Notes: generated from the letters alone by a model not told the origin. A stretch of DNA of 35,913 bases from Acidobacteriota bacterium (GCA_013813355.1 JACCRT010000050.1:1-35913); one strand, 5' to 3'; shown: positions 24,859 through 32,263, numbered from the stretch's first letter. Numbers and translations: made by a program.

Positions 24859-26121
24859 TCACTGCTGTCGCTCCAGGATCCAGACAAATGGCCCCACGAT
24901 CTTTTCCCAGATGGGGCGCCGCCGCCATGCGTCCAACGTCACCTCCCGACTGTCGTTCAGGTCCTGCTCGAAATCCTTCAGCAAGCGCGCGGCCACTTCC
25001 GGGTCCCGCATCGCCAGGTTCACCTCGTCGTTGTGCTCGAACGATCGGTTGTCGATGTTGGTCGTTCCCAGCACTGCCCATACGTCGTCCACGAGCAGGA
25101 CCTTGGCGTGCGTCATCGTGGCGCGATACTCGAATATCCGGATGCCGGCTTCGAGGAGCGGCCCCCACATCCGCCGGCTCGCCAGACGCACCCAGCGCTG
25201 GTCCGTGATCCGGCCGGGCACGATGACGGTGACCTTGACGCCGCGGCGGGCGATCTCCATGAGCGCCCGGCGCAGCGCGCGGTCAGGCAGAAAGTAGGGG
25301 GTCGTGATGAGGATGCTGCGGTCGGCCGCCTCCATCAGGAGCTGAAACGCGACGCGCGAAGCGGTGGCGCGATCCGAGGGGGAACTCTTCACCACGAACG
25401 CCGTCGTCTCGCCCGCCGGCGTCAGGCTCGGGAAGTAACTCGGACCGGTCAGGATCTCGCCGCAGCATTCGAGCCAGTTCTCGGCAGCCACGCCCTGCAG
25501 CGCGGCGACCACCGGGCCCTCGACCCGCGCCATCGTATCGCGCCAGGGCCGCCGCTTCGTCGGCCGCCAGCTGGGGAACGCCCACCAGTCAGCCACGCCC
25601 GCGCCGCCGATGAACGCCACGCGCCCGTCCACGACGAACAGCTCGCGGTGAGTGCGGTTGTTCAGGCGTGCGAGCGAATACCACCGGATGCGTTGGTACG
25701 CCTCGACCCGGCAGCCGGCGTGCCGCAGCCGCCGCAGGGGCCGGCCCCACAGGTTGAAACTGCCGATGGCATCGACCACGAGCGTGACGGTCACCCCCGC
25801 GCGAGCGCGCTCCGACAAGGCCTCGATGAACTGGTCGGCAATCCGCCCGGGCTGGAAGATGTAGCACTCGATGTGGATCGAGTGCTCCGCGGAGGCAAGT
25901 GCCTCCAGCATCGCGGGATAAAAGGCCGGGCCGTTGGTGAAGATCGCCACGCGGTTGCCGTGGTGGAGCGGGGCCTGGCAGGTCGACTGCAGCGTGTAGA
26001 GGAAGTCCTGCGCGTGCACCGACGTGCGCTGGGCGAGGTGATAGTTGATGCTCGGCGTGAACAGGAAGACGAGGATGAGCCAGACGAGGAAGATCGCCCC
26101 GGCGGTGGCAAGCCAGAACAT
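24859..26121 (-). CDS. cardiolipin synthase-like phospholipase D protein
   Basis: Membrane-anchored protein of about 420 residues (434 if GTG-free start ATG 26163 is used). An N-terminal helix MFWLATAGAIFLVWLILVFLF is followed by two PLD domains. The second HKD motif is intact (THAKVLLVDD..VLGTTNIDNRSFEHNDE). The first reads THRELFVVDGRVAFIGGAGVADWW, with Glu where Lys is standard. Cardiolipin synthases join phosphatidyl groups at the inner membrane; this protein may be a variant transferase. ATG 26121 overlaps the stop of a 31-codon upstream frame (TGATG), which suggests translational coupling and supports this start. The EEP gene follows. Confidence 0.8.
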   Translation of the reverse strand: MFWLATAGAIFLVWLILVFLFTPSINYHLAQRTSVHAQDFLYTLQSTCQAPLHHGNRVAIFTNGPAFYPAMLEALASAEHSIHIECYIFQPGRIADQFIEALSERARAGVTVTLVVDAIGSFNLWGRPLRRLRHAGCRVEAYQRIRWYSLARLNNRTHRELFVVDGRVAFIGGAGVADWWAFPSWRPTKRRPWRDTMARVEGPVVAALQGVAAENWLECCGEILTGPSYFPSLTPAGETTAFVVKSSPSDRATASRVAFQLLMEAADRSILITTPYFLPDRALRRALMEIARRGVKVTVIVPGRITDQRWVRLASRRMWGPLLEAGIRIFEYRATMTHAKVLLVDDVWAVLGTTNIDNRSFEHNDEVNLAMRDPEVAARLLKDFEQDLNDSREVTLDAWRRRPIWEKIVGPFVWILERQQ

Positions 26122-26228
26122 CAGCGCGGAGGTGCGTGCCGGCGCGCGGCCCGGACAACCCATCCGCGGCCGAGCGGCGCCATGTACGCGGGTCGGGGAA
26201 GCCTCACGGGGGCCATGGGGATATCATA
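26121..26228 (-). promoter_or_regulatory. cls-like promoter with possible leaderless uORF
   Basis: TATGAT on the minus strand (26223-26228) lies 6 nt before ATG 26216, which opens a 31-codon frame (MAPVRLPRPAYMAPLG...) ending TGA overlapping the ATG of the phospholipase-D gene. The same bases on the plus strand read TATCAT (26222-26227), 6 nt before the lipoprotein ATG at 26234, so the two divergent -10 boxes overlap almost completely. Confidence 0.4.
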
Positions 26229-26233
26229 GTCGG

Positions 26234-26593
26234 ATGCCGGGTCGTCCGTACGTGCTCTCCGCCGTCGTCGCGATGTCCCTGGGCCTCGGCGCCTGCAGGC
26301 CCGCGCAGCCGCCGATCTCCATCCGTGAGGGCACGATGAAGATCGAGAACAGGACGACCGACGAGTGGCGAAACGTACGGATTGTGGTCAACCATCACTT
26401 CGGCGGCGGCGCCCCGTCGCTCGCTGCGGGAGGCCGTCTCGATGCGCCCCTCCGTTTGCTGCAGACCGGGCACGGTCAGAAGTTCAACCCTGTACGCCAG
26501 CCGGTTTTTCGCGTTGAAGTCACCGCCACCACCGCCGATGGCCGGCCCGTCCGGATCCTCTGGCCCGAGGATGCCGACGACCAGGCAAAGTGA
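26234..26593 (+). CDS. hypothetical lipoprotein
   Basis: Protein of 119 residues starting MPGRPYVLSAVVAMSLGLGACRP, a signal peptide with lipobox LGLGAC, so lipid-anchored. The mature region (MKIENRTTDEWRNVRIVVNHHFGGGAPSLAAGGRLDAPLRLL) looks like a single beta-sandwich with an HH pair. ATG 26234 follows TATCAT by 6 nt; the track's 26045 start lies inside the divergent gene. The stop is 10 nt before the next ATG, indicating a two-gene unit. I do not recognise a function. Confidence 0.65.
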   Translation: MPGRPYVLSAVVAMSLGLGACRPAQPPISIREGTMKIENRTTDEWRNVRIVVNHHFGGGAPSLAAGGRLDAPLRLLQTGHGQKFNPVRQPVFRVEVTATTADGRPVRILWPEDADDQAK

Positions 26594-26603
26594 GGAAGCA
26601 CCC

Positions 26604-26903
26604 ATGGCCCTGAAATCCGAGTTCTCGACGACGTGCCCGTGCTGTGATGCGACGCTGGTCATCGACGTCAATCTGCGTCGAATAGTACGGCACGAGACGC
26701 CTGTGCGTGGCGACCGACCGGAGTTGAGCGATGCGCAGCGCATCCTGACCGAGGCGGCGGCGCGGCGCGAAGCGGTGTTCCAGGAATCGTTCGCGGCTGA
26801 GAAGACCCGCGGCGATGCGCTGTCGAAGCGCTTCGAGGAGGCGCTCCGCCAGGCGAATACCGAGCCCATCACCAAGCCCACCCGGGACTTCGATCTGGAC
26901 TGA
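26604..26903 (+). CDS. small zinc-ribbon-like protein, unknown
   Basis: Protein of 99 residues. It starts MALKSEFSTTCPCCDATLVIDVNLRRIVRHE, a CPCC knuckle followed by a strand as in single-knuckle zinc ribbons. A long helical segment then runs (about residues 40-85, SDAQRILTEAAARREAVFQESFAAEKTRGDALSKRFEEALRQ), suggesting a coiled coil. GAGGA precedes the ATG. No membrane segment is seen. It is cotranscribed with the lipoprotein; function unknown. Confidence 0.65.
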   Translation: MALKSEFSTTCPCCDATLVIDVNLRRIVRHETPVRGDRPELSDAQRILTEAAARREAVFQESFAAEKTRGDALSKRFEEALRQANTEPITKPTRDFDLD

Positions 26904-26906
26904 CCG

Positions 26907-27572
26907 TTACCACGCCCGGCGCGGCAGCTCTGACCAACGATCCCGCCCGGCGAAGTCGATTGGCCGGCGGTCGGGATGGCGCTGCTTGAATGCCACATAT
27001 TTCGCACGCAACCTGTCGATCCGGCGGTCCGAGATCCGGATGGCCCTGTGCGGCAGATCCAGCAGCATTCGTTCGACCTTCCAGACGTTTTTTTCAGACA
27101 GCCGCCAGTCATAGTCGTCGAGCAGCCGGAGATCGGCCACCGCGTAGCCCGTGATACGGCCGGAATAGTCCACGTACGGATCCACATAGCTGAGCGCCAG
27201 CGCGCGAGGCGTGGCAAACACCGGTCGGCGGCCGTGCAGCCCGGGATCCCGTGAGCGGCCGATGGATCCCCACCGCCCCCGTGTCCGAAAGATGAAGAGG
27301 ACGTGGTCCAGCTCGTCGATCGATTCGAAACTGAGGACCAGCGGGGGATAGCCGTGCTGCTCGAGGATCACGGCCGCGGCCAGCGCGGCTTCCAGGCAGT
27401 GGGCCGTGCGATGCCGCAGCACGCCCCGGAAACTGCGCAGCTTCGCGCGCTCGGGCGGCGGCTCGGTGTTGTACGGCAGCGCGTTGAGGTAGCGCTGGAC
27501 GGCGCCTGGAGTCGCCAGTCGCCCGATCAGCCGCCGTTCGGCCGCTGTGAATGGCGGCGAGCTGTCAGGCAC
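26907..27572 (-). CDS. transglutaminase-like cysteine protein
   Basis: Soluble protein of 221 residues. The segment LRHRTAHCLEAALAAAVILEQHGYPPLVLSFESIDELDHVLFIFRT has the Cys-helix of a transglutaminase-like fold, with a His in DHVLF. A later Asp/Asn candidate (YVDPYVDY) could complete a triad. The substrate is unknown. The ATG overlaps the end of the CusF-SCO1 gene by 8 nt, so they are translationally coupled. It converges with the small gene at 26604, separated by only 3 nt. The domain assignment rests on one motif and is tentative. Confidence 0.6.
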   Translation of the reverse strand: MPDSSPPFTAAERRLIGRLATPGAVQRYLNALPYNTEPPPERAKLRSFRGVLRHRTAHCLEAALAAAVILEQHGYPPLVLSFESIDELDHVLFIFRTRGRWGSIGRSRDPGLHGRRPVFATPRALALSYVDPYVDYSGRITGYAVADLRLLDDYDWRLSEKNVWKVERMLLDLPHRAIRISDRRIDRLRAKYVAFKQRHPDRRPIDFAGRDRWSELPRRAW

Positions 27573-28413
27573 CCGCGGCCCGCATCGCCTGGAGAAGCTC
27601 GGTCGGCGTCCAGTCGTTCCCGCTGAAGATCGTCACAATCCGTCCCTGCGGATCGATGACCGCCGTTCGCAGGTTGTGGATGATCTCCACGTCGTCCGGA
27701 TTGTCGCGGATGGTGGTGACGCCGAACCGCGCCGAGAACGGGTCGAGGTGTTCGCGGTCACCAGTCACGAAACGCCAGCGCGCCGGATCCGCGCCGACGC
27801 GCCTGGCGTGCGCGTCGAGGACGTCAGGCGTGTCGAATTCCGGATCGAAGGAGATCGAGACCAGCTGCGCACGCGCCGCCAGGCGCGGATCCCTCCCGAG
27901 CTCACGCTGAACCACGGCAAAGTGCCGGTCCATCAACGGGCAGAAGGTGGGAATCGGACATCGCGTGTATATGAACGTGACGGCCACCACCCTACCGCGC
28001 CAGTCCGACAGCCGGAGTGGACGGCCGGATTGATCGAGCAGGAGGACGTCGGGCGCTTCGTCGCCGGGCGCCACGATCGGCATCGCGGCTCCCGGGGGTG
28101 GTTCGGGTTCCGTGAGGGCGACATGGCCAATCGCTTCCACGCTCGCAAGGTACGCGTCGGTATCGCTCACCACCAGGGTCGCCCGGACGAGATCTCCCGG
28201 ACGCCGCCCATCGAGCACCCCCGCCTCACGCACCCTGAACGGCATCGTCATCGCGGGCATAAAGCCCTGGATGTCGTCATGGCGAATCGTGAGTTCCTGG
28301 CGATCGGCATTGACGGCCAGCACCTGGCCGCGGAGTTCGTACTGGCGTTCGCTCCTCGAGCAGCCGAGCGCTGAGAGGCACAGTAGAAGGAAGATGGCGA
28401 CCGGCCGGCGCAT
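27565..28413 (-). CDS. CusF-like plus SCO1/SenC lipoprotein
   Basis: Lipoprotein of 282 residues with lipobox LSALGC. The first domain (YELRGQVLAVNADRQELTIRHDDIQGFMPAMTMPF, about 28-100) matches the copper-binding CusF/CopA-related beta-barrel, with its Met residues. The second is SCO1/SenC thioredoxin-fold: APDVLLLDQSGRPLRLSDWRGRVVAVTFIYTRCPIPTFCPLMDRHF, with the partner His probably in IIHNLRTAVIDPQG. The Cys pair is CX5C, not the classical CX3C. Such proteins deliver copper to cytochrome oxidase. TAGAGT lies 6 nt before the ATG (leaderless pattern). The downstream gene overlaps by 8 nt. Confidence 0.88.
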   Translation of the reverse strand: MRRPVAIFLLLCLSALGCSRSERQYELRGQVLAVNADRQELTIRHDDIQGFMPAMTMPFRVREAGVLDGRRPGDLVRATLVVSDTDAYLASVEAIGHVALTEPEPPPGAAMPIVAPGDEAPDVLLLDQSGRPLRLSDWRGRVVAVTFIYTRCPIPTFCPLMDRHFAVVQRELGRDPRLAARAQLVSISFDPEFDTPDVLDAHARRVGADPARWRFVTGDREHLDPFSARFGVTTIRDNPDDVEIIHNLRTAVIDPQGRIVTIFSGNDWTPTELLQAMRAAGA

Positions 28414-28500
28414 GGAACCACTCTAGCTCGGCTAGTCGAGCACGTAAAGACGGTGACGGTCGAGCTGGCCCACGGGCCCGGATGACGGCACGCGTTCTGC

Positions 28501-28656
28501 TATACTCGCCGCCGAAGAGAGAGCTCGCCGGTGCCTGAGCCGATCGCCGTGATCCACACGCAGACAGAAACGCGAGCTTTCCCAGAGGGCGCGACCCGCC
28601 GCGCACGGGTCACCTCCTAAACGGCAACGCGCGCGGGGCCAGGAGCAACAGAGAGC
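28501..28656 (+). promoter_or_regulatory. promoter and long leader of the RRM gene
   Basis: TATACT (28501-28506) is a candidate -10, leaving a leader of about 145 nt, unlike the leaderless neighbours. The leader contains CACCTCCT (28611-28618), the same word as the 3' end of 16S rRNA. Its CTCCT is complementary to the ribosome-binding AGGAG (28641-28645), so the leader could fold to hide the ribosome-binding site. Confidence 0.4.
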
Positions 28657-29022
28657 ATGGGCAGTAGATTGTACGTCGGCAACCTTCCGTATTCCGCCAC
28701 CGAGGATCAGCTGACCGAGCTGTTCAGCCGTGTCGGGAAGGTCGAAACCGTCCGCGTCATGCGCGACATGGCCACCGGTCGCGCGCGGGGCTTCGCCTTC
28801 GTCGACATGGGGTCCGACGAAGACGCACAGAAGGCGATCAGCGAATTCCACGAGCAACCGATGGATGGCCGGGCGCTGGTGGTCAACGAAGCGCGCCCGA
28901 GGGCAGAAGGAGGCTTCGGCGGTGGCGGCGGCCGGCCGGGCGGCGCCCGTGGGGGTGGTGGCGGCAGGTCCCACGATGACGAGGACTTCGCCGGCGGCAG
29001 GCGCAAGGAACCCCGGTGGTAG
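28657..29022 (+). CDS. RRM-type RNA-binding protein with Gly-rich tail
   Basis: Single RNA-recognition-motif protein of 121 residues. RNP2 is LYVGNLPY (residues 5-12) and RNP1 is RGFAFVDM (about 44-51), with the canonical beta-alpha-beta spacing. The tail (GGFGGGGGRPGGARGGGGGR) is a Gly/Arg-rich segment like those of cyanobacterial and other bacterial Rbp proteins, which act in cold adaptation or mRNA handling. AGGAG lies 11 nt before the ATG. The unusual leader suggests post-transcriptional self-control. Confidence 0.93.
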   Translation: MGSRLYVGNLPYSATEDQLTELFSRVGKVETVRVMRDMATGRARGFAFVDMGSDEDAQKAISEFHEQPMDGRALVVNEARPRAEGGFGGGGGRPGGARGGGGGRSHDDEDFAGGRRKEPRW

Positions 29023-29026
29023 CACT

Positions 29027-29080
29027 CAGAACGCAGAATGTAGAACTGAGAACACCCTAGCACACAGAACGTGGAACGCG
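29027..29080 (+). repeat. degenerate AGAACGYAGAA repeat
   Basis: After the RRM stop comes CAGAACGCAGAATGTAGAACTGAGAAC... then CACAGAACGTGGAACGC: seven-base GAACNNA-like units, imperfect. It fills part of the convergent gap to the ABC gene. Confidence 0.65.
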
Positions 29081-29134
29081 GGATGCCTCAACGGGCCGGT
29101 CCTCGGCACGTTGTGTGTTCCAAGGTTCTGAATT

Positions 29135-29878
29135 TCACGGCTCATCGACCACCCAGCCGTCGCGGAGCTGCACGATGCGGCTGCCGTACTCCGCGTTGGC
29201 TTCCGAGTGCGTGACCTGGATGATGGTCGTGCCCGTCTCGTTCAGCTTCCTGAACAGCTCCATGATCTCCTTGCCCTGGCTCGAGTGCAGGTTGCCCGTC
29301 GGCTCGTCGGCGAGGATGACCTTCGGATTCGAGATCACCGCCCGCGCCACCGCGACGAGCTGCTGCTGACCGCCCGACAGCTGGTTCGGGTAGAGGTCCT
29401 TCTTGCCGACAATCGCGAACTTGTCGAGGATGTCGCAGACCATGCTTTCGCGTTCGGCTTTCTTGATGTCGCGGTACGACAGGGGGATGTCCAGGTTCTC
29501 GTACACCGTCAGGTGATCCAGCAGGTGATAACTCTGGAAGACGAAGCCGATGTGCTGCTTGTGCAGCTTTGCGCGGTCTTTCGCGCCGAGCCGGTGCACA
29601 GGCTGGTCGAGGAAGTAGTAGTCGCCCGTCCACGCACTGTCGTGCATGCCGACGATATGGAGCAGCGTCGACTTGCCGGCGCCCGACGGCCCCATGATGG
29701 AGATGAACTCCCCCTCCTTGACGTCCATGGTGATGCGCCGCAGCACATACGTGCGGCTCGTGCCGTGGGCATAGGACTTCTCGAGGTTCCGGAGCCCGAT
29801 CAGGGCGTTCGGCGCCAGCGTGCCCTCCGGCTGGAACTCGGGCTGCGCGGCGGGGGTCGATCTGCTGAAAAACGCCAT
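29135..29878 (-). CDS. ABC transporter ATP-binding protein (MacB/LolD type)
   Basis: ATPase of 247 residues. Walker A is MGPSGAGKST, the Q-loop is FVFQSYHLLDHLTVYENL, the signature is LSGGQQQ, Walker B is VILADEPTGNLHS and the H-loop is VTHSE. The pattern is that of MacB/LolD-like exporters of lipoproteins or antibiotics. ATG 29878 follows GGAAGG at 8 nt; the track start at 30079 runs through the promoter. TATAAT (29945-29950) gives a leader of about 60 nt. No intact permease is adjacent; a degraded ADOP permease start lies upstream. Confidence 0.92.
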   Translation of the reverse strand: MAFFSRSTPAAQPEFQPEGTLAPNALIGLRNLEKSYAHGTSRTYVLRRITMDVKEGEFISIMGPSGAGKSTLLHIVGMHDSAWTGDYYFLDQPVHRLGAKDRAKLHKQHIGFVFQSYHLLDHLTVYENLDIPLSYRDIKKAERESMVCDILDKFAIVGKKDLYPNQLSGGQQQLVAVARAVISNPKVILADEPTGNLHSSQGKEIMELFRKLNETGTTIIQVTHSEANAEYGSRIVQLRDGWVVDEP

Positions 29879-29944
29879 GGTCTGAACCTTCCGTGGGAGA
29901 GTGTCTCGTGTTAGACGGGAGCGCCGCGTGACTGGTTGCGGATG

Positions 29945-29950
29945 ATTATA
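29945..29950 (-). promoter_or_regulatory. -10 element of the ABC ATPase gene
   Basis: Perfect TATAAT on the minus strand, leaving a leader of about 60 nt to ATG 29878. No clear -35. It abuts the end of the upstream pseudogene (29952). Confidence 0.45.
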
Positions 29951-29951
29951 G

Positions 29952-30485
29952 CTACGGACCAACACTGATGATACGGATTGAGAACGAAGCCAGACTGGTG
30001 GAGAAAAACGGAACGAATCGCGCCAGCCCTGCCGCCCGCCAGCGGGTGACAGGGGTCGGCAGCAATACCGCGCTGGCAAGGGTGGCTGCCGCGACAGCCC
30101 CCAGGGCCAGACCCCATCCGCTCGCGGCGCCCTCCGTGAGTACCAGCCAGGCGACGCTGAAGAGTAACAGGCGCGCGATCATGTCGTCACCAGCCAGGGG
30201 TGAAGCTGCCGGCGGGCCGCCGCGCGCCGTGAAGTCCTGCCAGACCATGACGAGTTGCCCGGGCGCCTCGTAAGGGAGCGGACGGAGCAGCAGGGCATTG
30301 ACGACCGTGAAAATGGCGGTGGTGGCCCCGATGCCGAGCGCGATGGTGAGGACCGCGACTGCCGTGAACCCTGGGGCCTTCAGCAGCGTGCGACAGGTGT
30401 AGCGAATGTCGTCGATTCTGAAGTCAACCTCGACGCTGTGCCAGCCAATGTCGTGCCGATCCCGGTCGGAAGCCGCACGCTTCAC
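29952..30485 (-). pseudogene. chimeric remnant: ADOP permease start fused to MrpE-like fragment
   Basis: One open frame joins two unrelated pieces. Residues about 20-92 ([67 protein letters not shown]) are the N-terminus of an ADOP/MacB-type permease. From Met102 (30182) the text [37 protein letters not shown] is the N-terminus of an Mrp/Mnh antiporter subunit E. At a TTTTT run the frame shifts: the other frame continues FLHQSG, like the FLWQS of MrpE. The rest of both genes is missing. It is a scar of deletion or recombination, upstream of the ABC ATPase. Confidence 0.6.
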
Positions 30486-30652
30486 GCAGGCTGCAGTTTA
30501 GCGCTTATCGCACGCCTCGTGTCCCCGACGCTGGTGTTCGGCCCCGGACACCCGCGTCCCACTGCGGCACAAGCCCGGGCAATCGTTCGGCAGCCGGCAT
30601 CCCGTCGGCCTCACGGCGCGCGCCGCGAGGCTTGATAGTAGACTCGGACCGA

Positions 30653-30719
30653 GCCCCGGATGGGGCCGGAAGCCCTGAACGGCTGTAAGGGGCTGGCTAT
30701 TCACCTGTTTGCAGGAGGT
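30653..30719 (+). promoter_or_regulatory. structured leader of the SMP-30-like gene
   Basis: GCCCC-GGAT-GGGGC (30653-30666), then AGCCC...GGGCT (30671-30694), and finally CCTG-TTTG-CAGG (30704-30715), whose right arm overlaps the ribosome-binding AGGAGGT. No known riboswitch is recognised. Confidence 0.35.
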
Positions 30720-30726
30720 CCGCAGG

Positions 30727-31644
30727 ATGCAGTGCAAGATGGTCTGTCCAGGCATCGCCGGCGTCGCCGCCATCCTTTTCGCCGTAGCCCCCCCGGTCAT
30801 GGGGACGCAGGCGCCTTCAGAGCCCATCGTGGTTCAAAGCGGTTTGCGGTCTCCGGAGTCGGCGCTCCACGATGTTGCTGCCGACGTCTATCTCGTGTCG
30901 AACATCAGCGGCAATCCGAGCGAGAAAAACGGGCGCGGCTTCATCACGCGCGTGGCGCCAGATGGGCAAGTGGCGCAACTGAAATGGATCGACGGCGAGC
31001 AGGAGGGCGTGACGCTGCATGCGCCGAAAGGGATGGCCCTGCGAGGGGAAACGTTGCTCGTCGCCGACATCGACGCGATCCGGCTCTTCGATCGCGCCAG
31101 CGGCAAGCCGATGGGTGTGTGGCCAGTAGAAGGCGCCACCTTCATGAATGCCATCGCCGTCGGCGCCGACGGCATCGTCTACGCCACCGATACCGGTATC
31201 GATCTGACCACTGGCGAGCCGAAACCGACCGGCACGGCCGCGATCTACCGCTTCGACCAGGCCGGCAAGCCCACGGTGGTTGCGCGGGGACAGGAACTGC
31301 AGGGCCCAAACGGAATCCTGGTCGTGGCCGATGGCCTCACGGTCGTCGAGTTCCTGTCCAACCGCGTGCTGCGTGTCGCTCCGGACGGCACGGTTTCAAC
31401 GCGGTTCACCCTCCCGGACGGAGGCCTCGACGGTGCCGTACGCCTCGCGGATGGCAGCCTGTTGATCTCGAGCTGGGGGGCCAATGCCGTGTACCAAGTC
31501 GACCCGCAGGGCAAGGCCACGGCTATCGTCAAGGACGTACCCGCGGCTGCCGATCTCGGCGTGGACATCACGCGCGGGCGGCTGCTCATTCCGCAGCTCA
31601 CGGAGGACACGCTGCGGATCGTGCCGCTGCCGCAGGCTCGCTAA
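30727..31644 (+). CDS. SMP-30/NHL-like secreted beta-propeller protein
   Basis: Protein of 305 residues with a signal peptide (MQCKMVCPGIAGVAAILFAVAPPVMGTQA). Repeated propeller blades follow: ESALHDVAADVYLVSNISGNP, KGMALRGETLLVADIDAIRLFD, NAIAVGADGIVYATDTG, GPNGILVVADGLTVVEFLSNRVLRVAPDG and DGAVRLADGSLLISSWGANAVYQVD. This is the SMP-30/gluconolactonase-type fold, with NG and D residues at the usual metal positions. The ATG is fixed by AGGAGGT 7 nt upstream; the track TTG at 30709 lies before it. It is periplasmic; the substrate is unknown. Confidence 0.85.
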   Translation: MQCKMVCPGIAGVAAILFAVAPPVMGTQAPSEPIVVQSGLRSPESALHDVAADVYLVSNISGNPSEKNGRGFITRVAPDGQVAQLKWIDGEQEGVTLHAPKGMALRGETLLVADIDAIRLFDRASGKPMGVWPVEGATFMNAIAVGADGIVYATDTGIDLTTGEPKPTGTAAIYRFDQAGKPTVVARGQELQGPNGILVVADGLTVVEFLSNRVLRVAPDGTVSTRFTLPDGGLDGAVRLADGSLLISSWGANAVYQVDPQGKATAIVKDVPAAADLGVDITRGRLLIPQLTEDTLRIVPLPQAR

Positions 31645-31682
31645 AGACAGAACCCGCCGGGTTGCTGCTGGCTCGCGGCGAC

Positions 31683-31763
31683 GAGTCCCTGGAAGCGTGA
31701 TGCGTCACCTAAGTCCCTGGCTGGGCATCCCGGCTCGCTGGGTTGCTCCTTCCAGGGGACTAG
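31683..31763. repeat. palindromic MITE-like element A (81 bp)
   Basis: Left end AGTCCCTGGAAGCGTGATGCGTCA, inner GGGCATCCCGGCTCGCTGGGTTGCTCC, right end CTTCCAGGGGACTAG. The right end CCAGGGGACTAG (31752-31763) is the exact reverse complement of the outer end of element B (32264-32275). The stop codon of the DUF411 gene lies inside the right end. Confidence 0.8.
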
Positions 31764-32254
31764 GGTTTCACGGTCGAGAAGACCTGCGTCTGGCCCGCGC
31801 GGTCGAACGTCATCACGGTGTACGGCCGGGGCGTGACCCCCGGGACCTCCATACCCGGCGAACCCAGCGGCATGCCGGGCACGGCGAGGCCCGCCACGGC
31901 GGGCCGCTCCTTGAGGAACCGCAGCACCTCACGTGCGGGGATGTGCCCTTCGATGGCGTAGCCATCGATAAGCCCGGTGTGGCAGGAATGCATGGCCGGC
32001 GGAACCCCGTGCTTGGCTTTGAGGGTGTCCAGCTCGGCCTGGCTGACGTCCCGGGCCGTTACCTGGAAGCCGGCAGCGCGCATGTGATCCACCCACTTGG
32101 TGCAGCACCCGCACGTGGGGGTCTTGTACACGTCCATCGCGAGGACGTGCGGCTGCGCCGGCTGGCGCTGGGCGTGCACCGCGTAGGCCCCGCCGGCCAC
32201 CACCCCGATGACACCCAGCGTGAGCGCCAGAATCTTCATAGTTCTTGTTGGCAT
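31760..32254 (-). CDS. DUF411 metal-binding protein
   Basis: Protein of 164 residues: an N-terminal signal or anchor helix (MKILALTLGVIGVVAGGAYAVHA), then the DUF411 domain: MDVYKTPTCGCCTKWVDHMRAAGF (CGCC), MHSCHTGLIDGYAIEGHIPAREVLRFL and VPGMPLGSPGME with Met residues. These proteins are thought to bind copper or related metals in the envelope. ATG 32254 lies 6 nt after a TAGAAT hexamer (32261-32266); ATG 32239 is the alternative. The stop TAG lies in element A and half of the -10 box comes from element B, so the gene sits exactly between two inverted ends. Confidence 0.88.
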   Translation of the reverse strand: MPTRTMKILALTLGVIGVVAGGAYAVHAQRQPAQPHVLAMDVYKTPTCGCCTKWVDHMRAAGFQVTARDVSQAELDTLKAKHGVPPAMHSCHTGLIDGYAIEGHIPAREVLRFLKERPAVAGLAVPGMPLGSPGMEVPGVTPRPYTVMTFDRAGQTQVFSTVKP

Positions 32255-32263
32255 CAGCCTATT

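Noticed and set aside
24631-26229. 532-residue plus-strand frame in the track
   Set aside because: It is the antisense shadow of the phospholipase-D and EEP genes; no family text and composition is Arg/Pro/His-rich, as expected of GC-rich shadows.
26045-26233. N-terminal extension of the lipoprotein gene at 26234
   Set aside because: The extension lies inside the divergent gene and its promoter; the signal peptide and -10 spacing fix the start at 26234.
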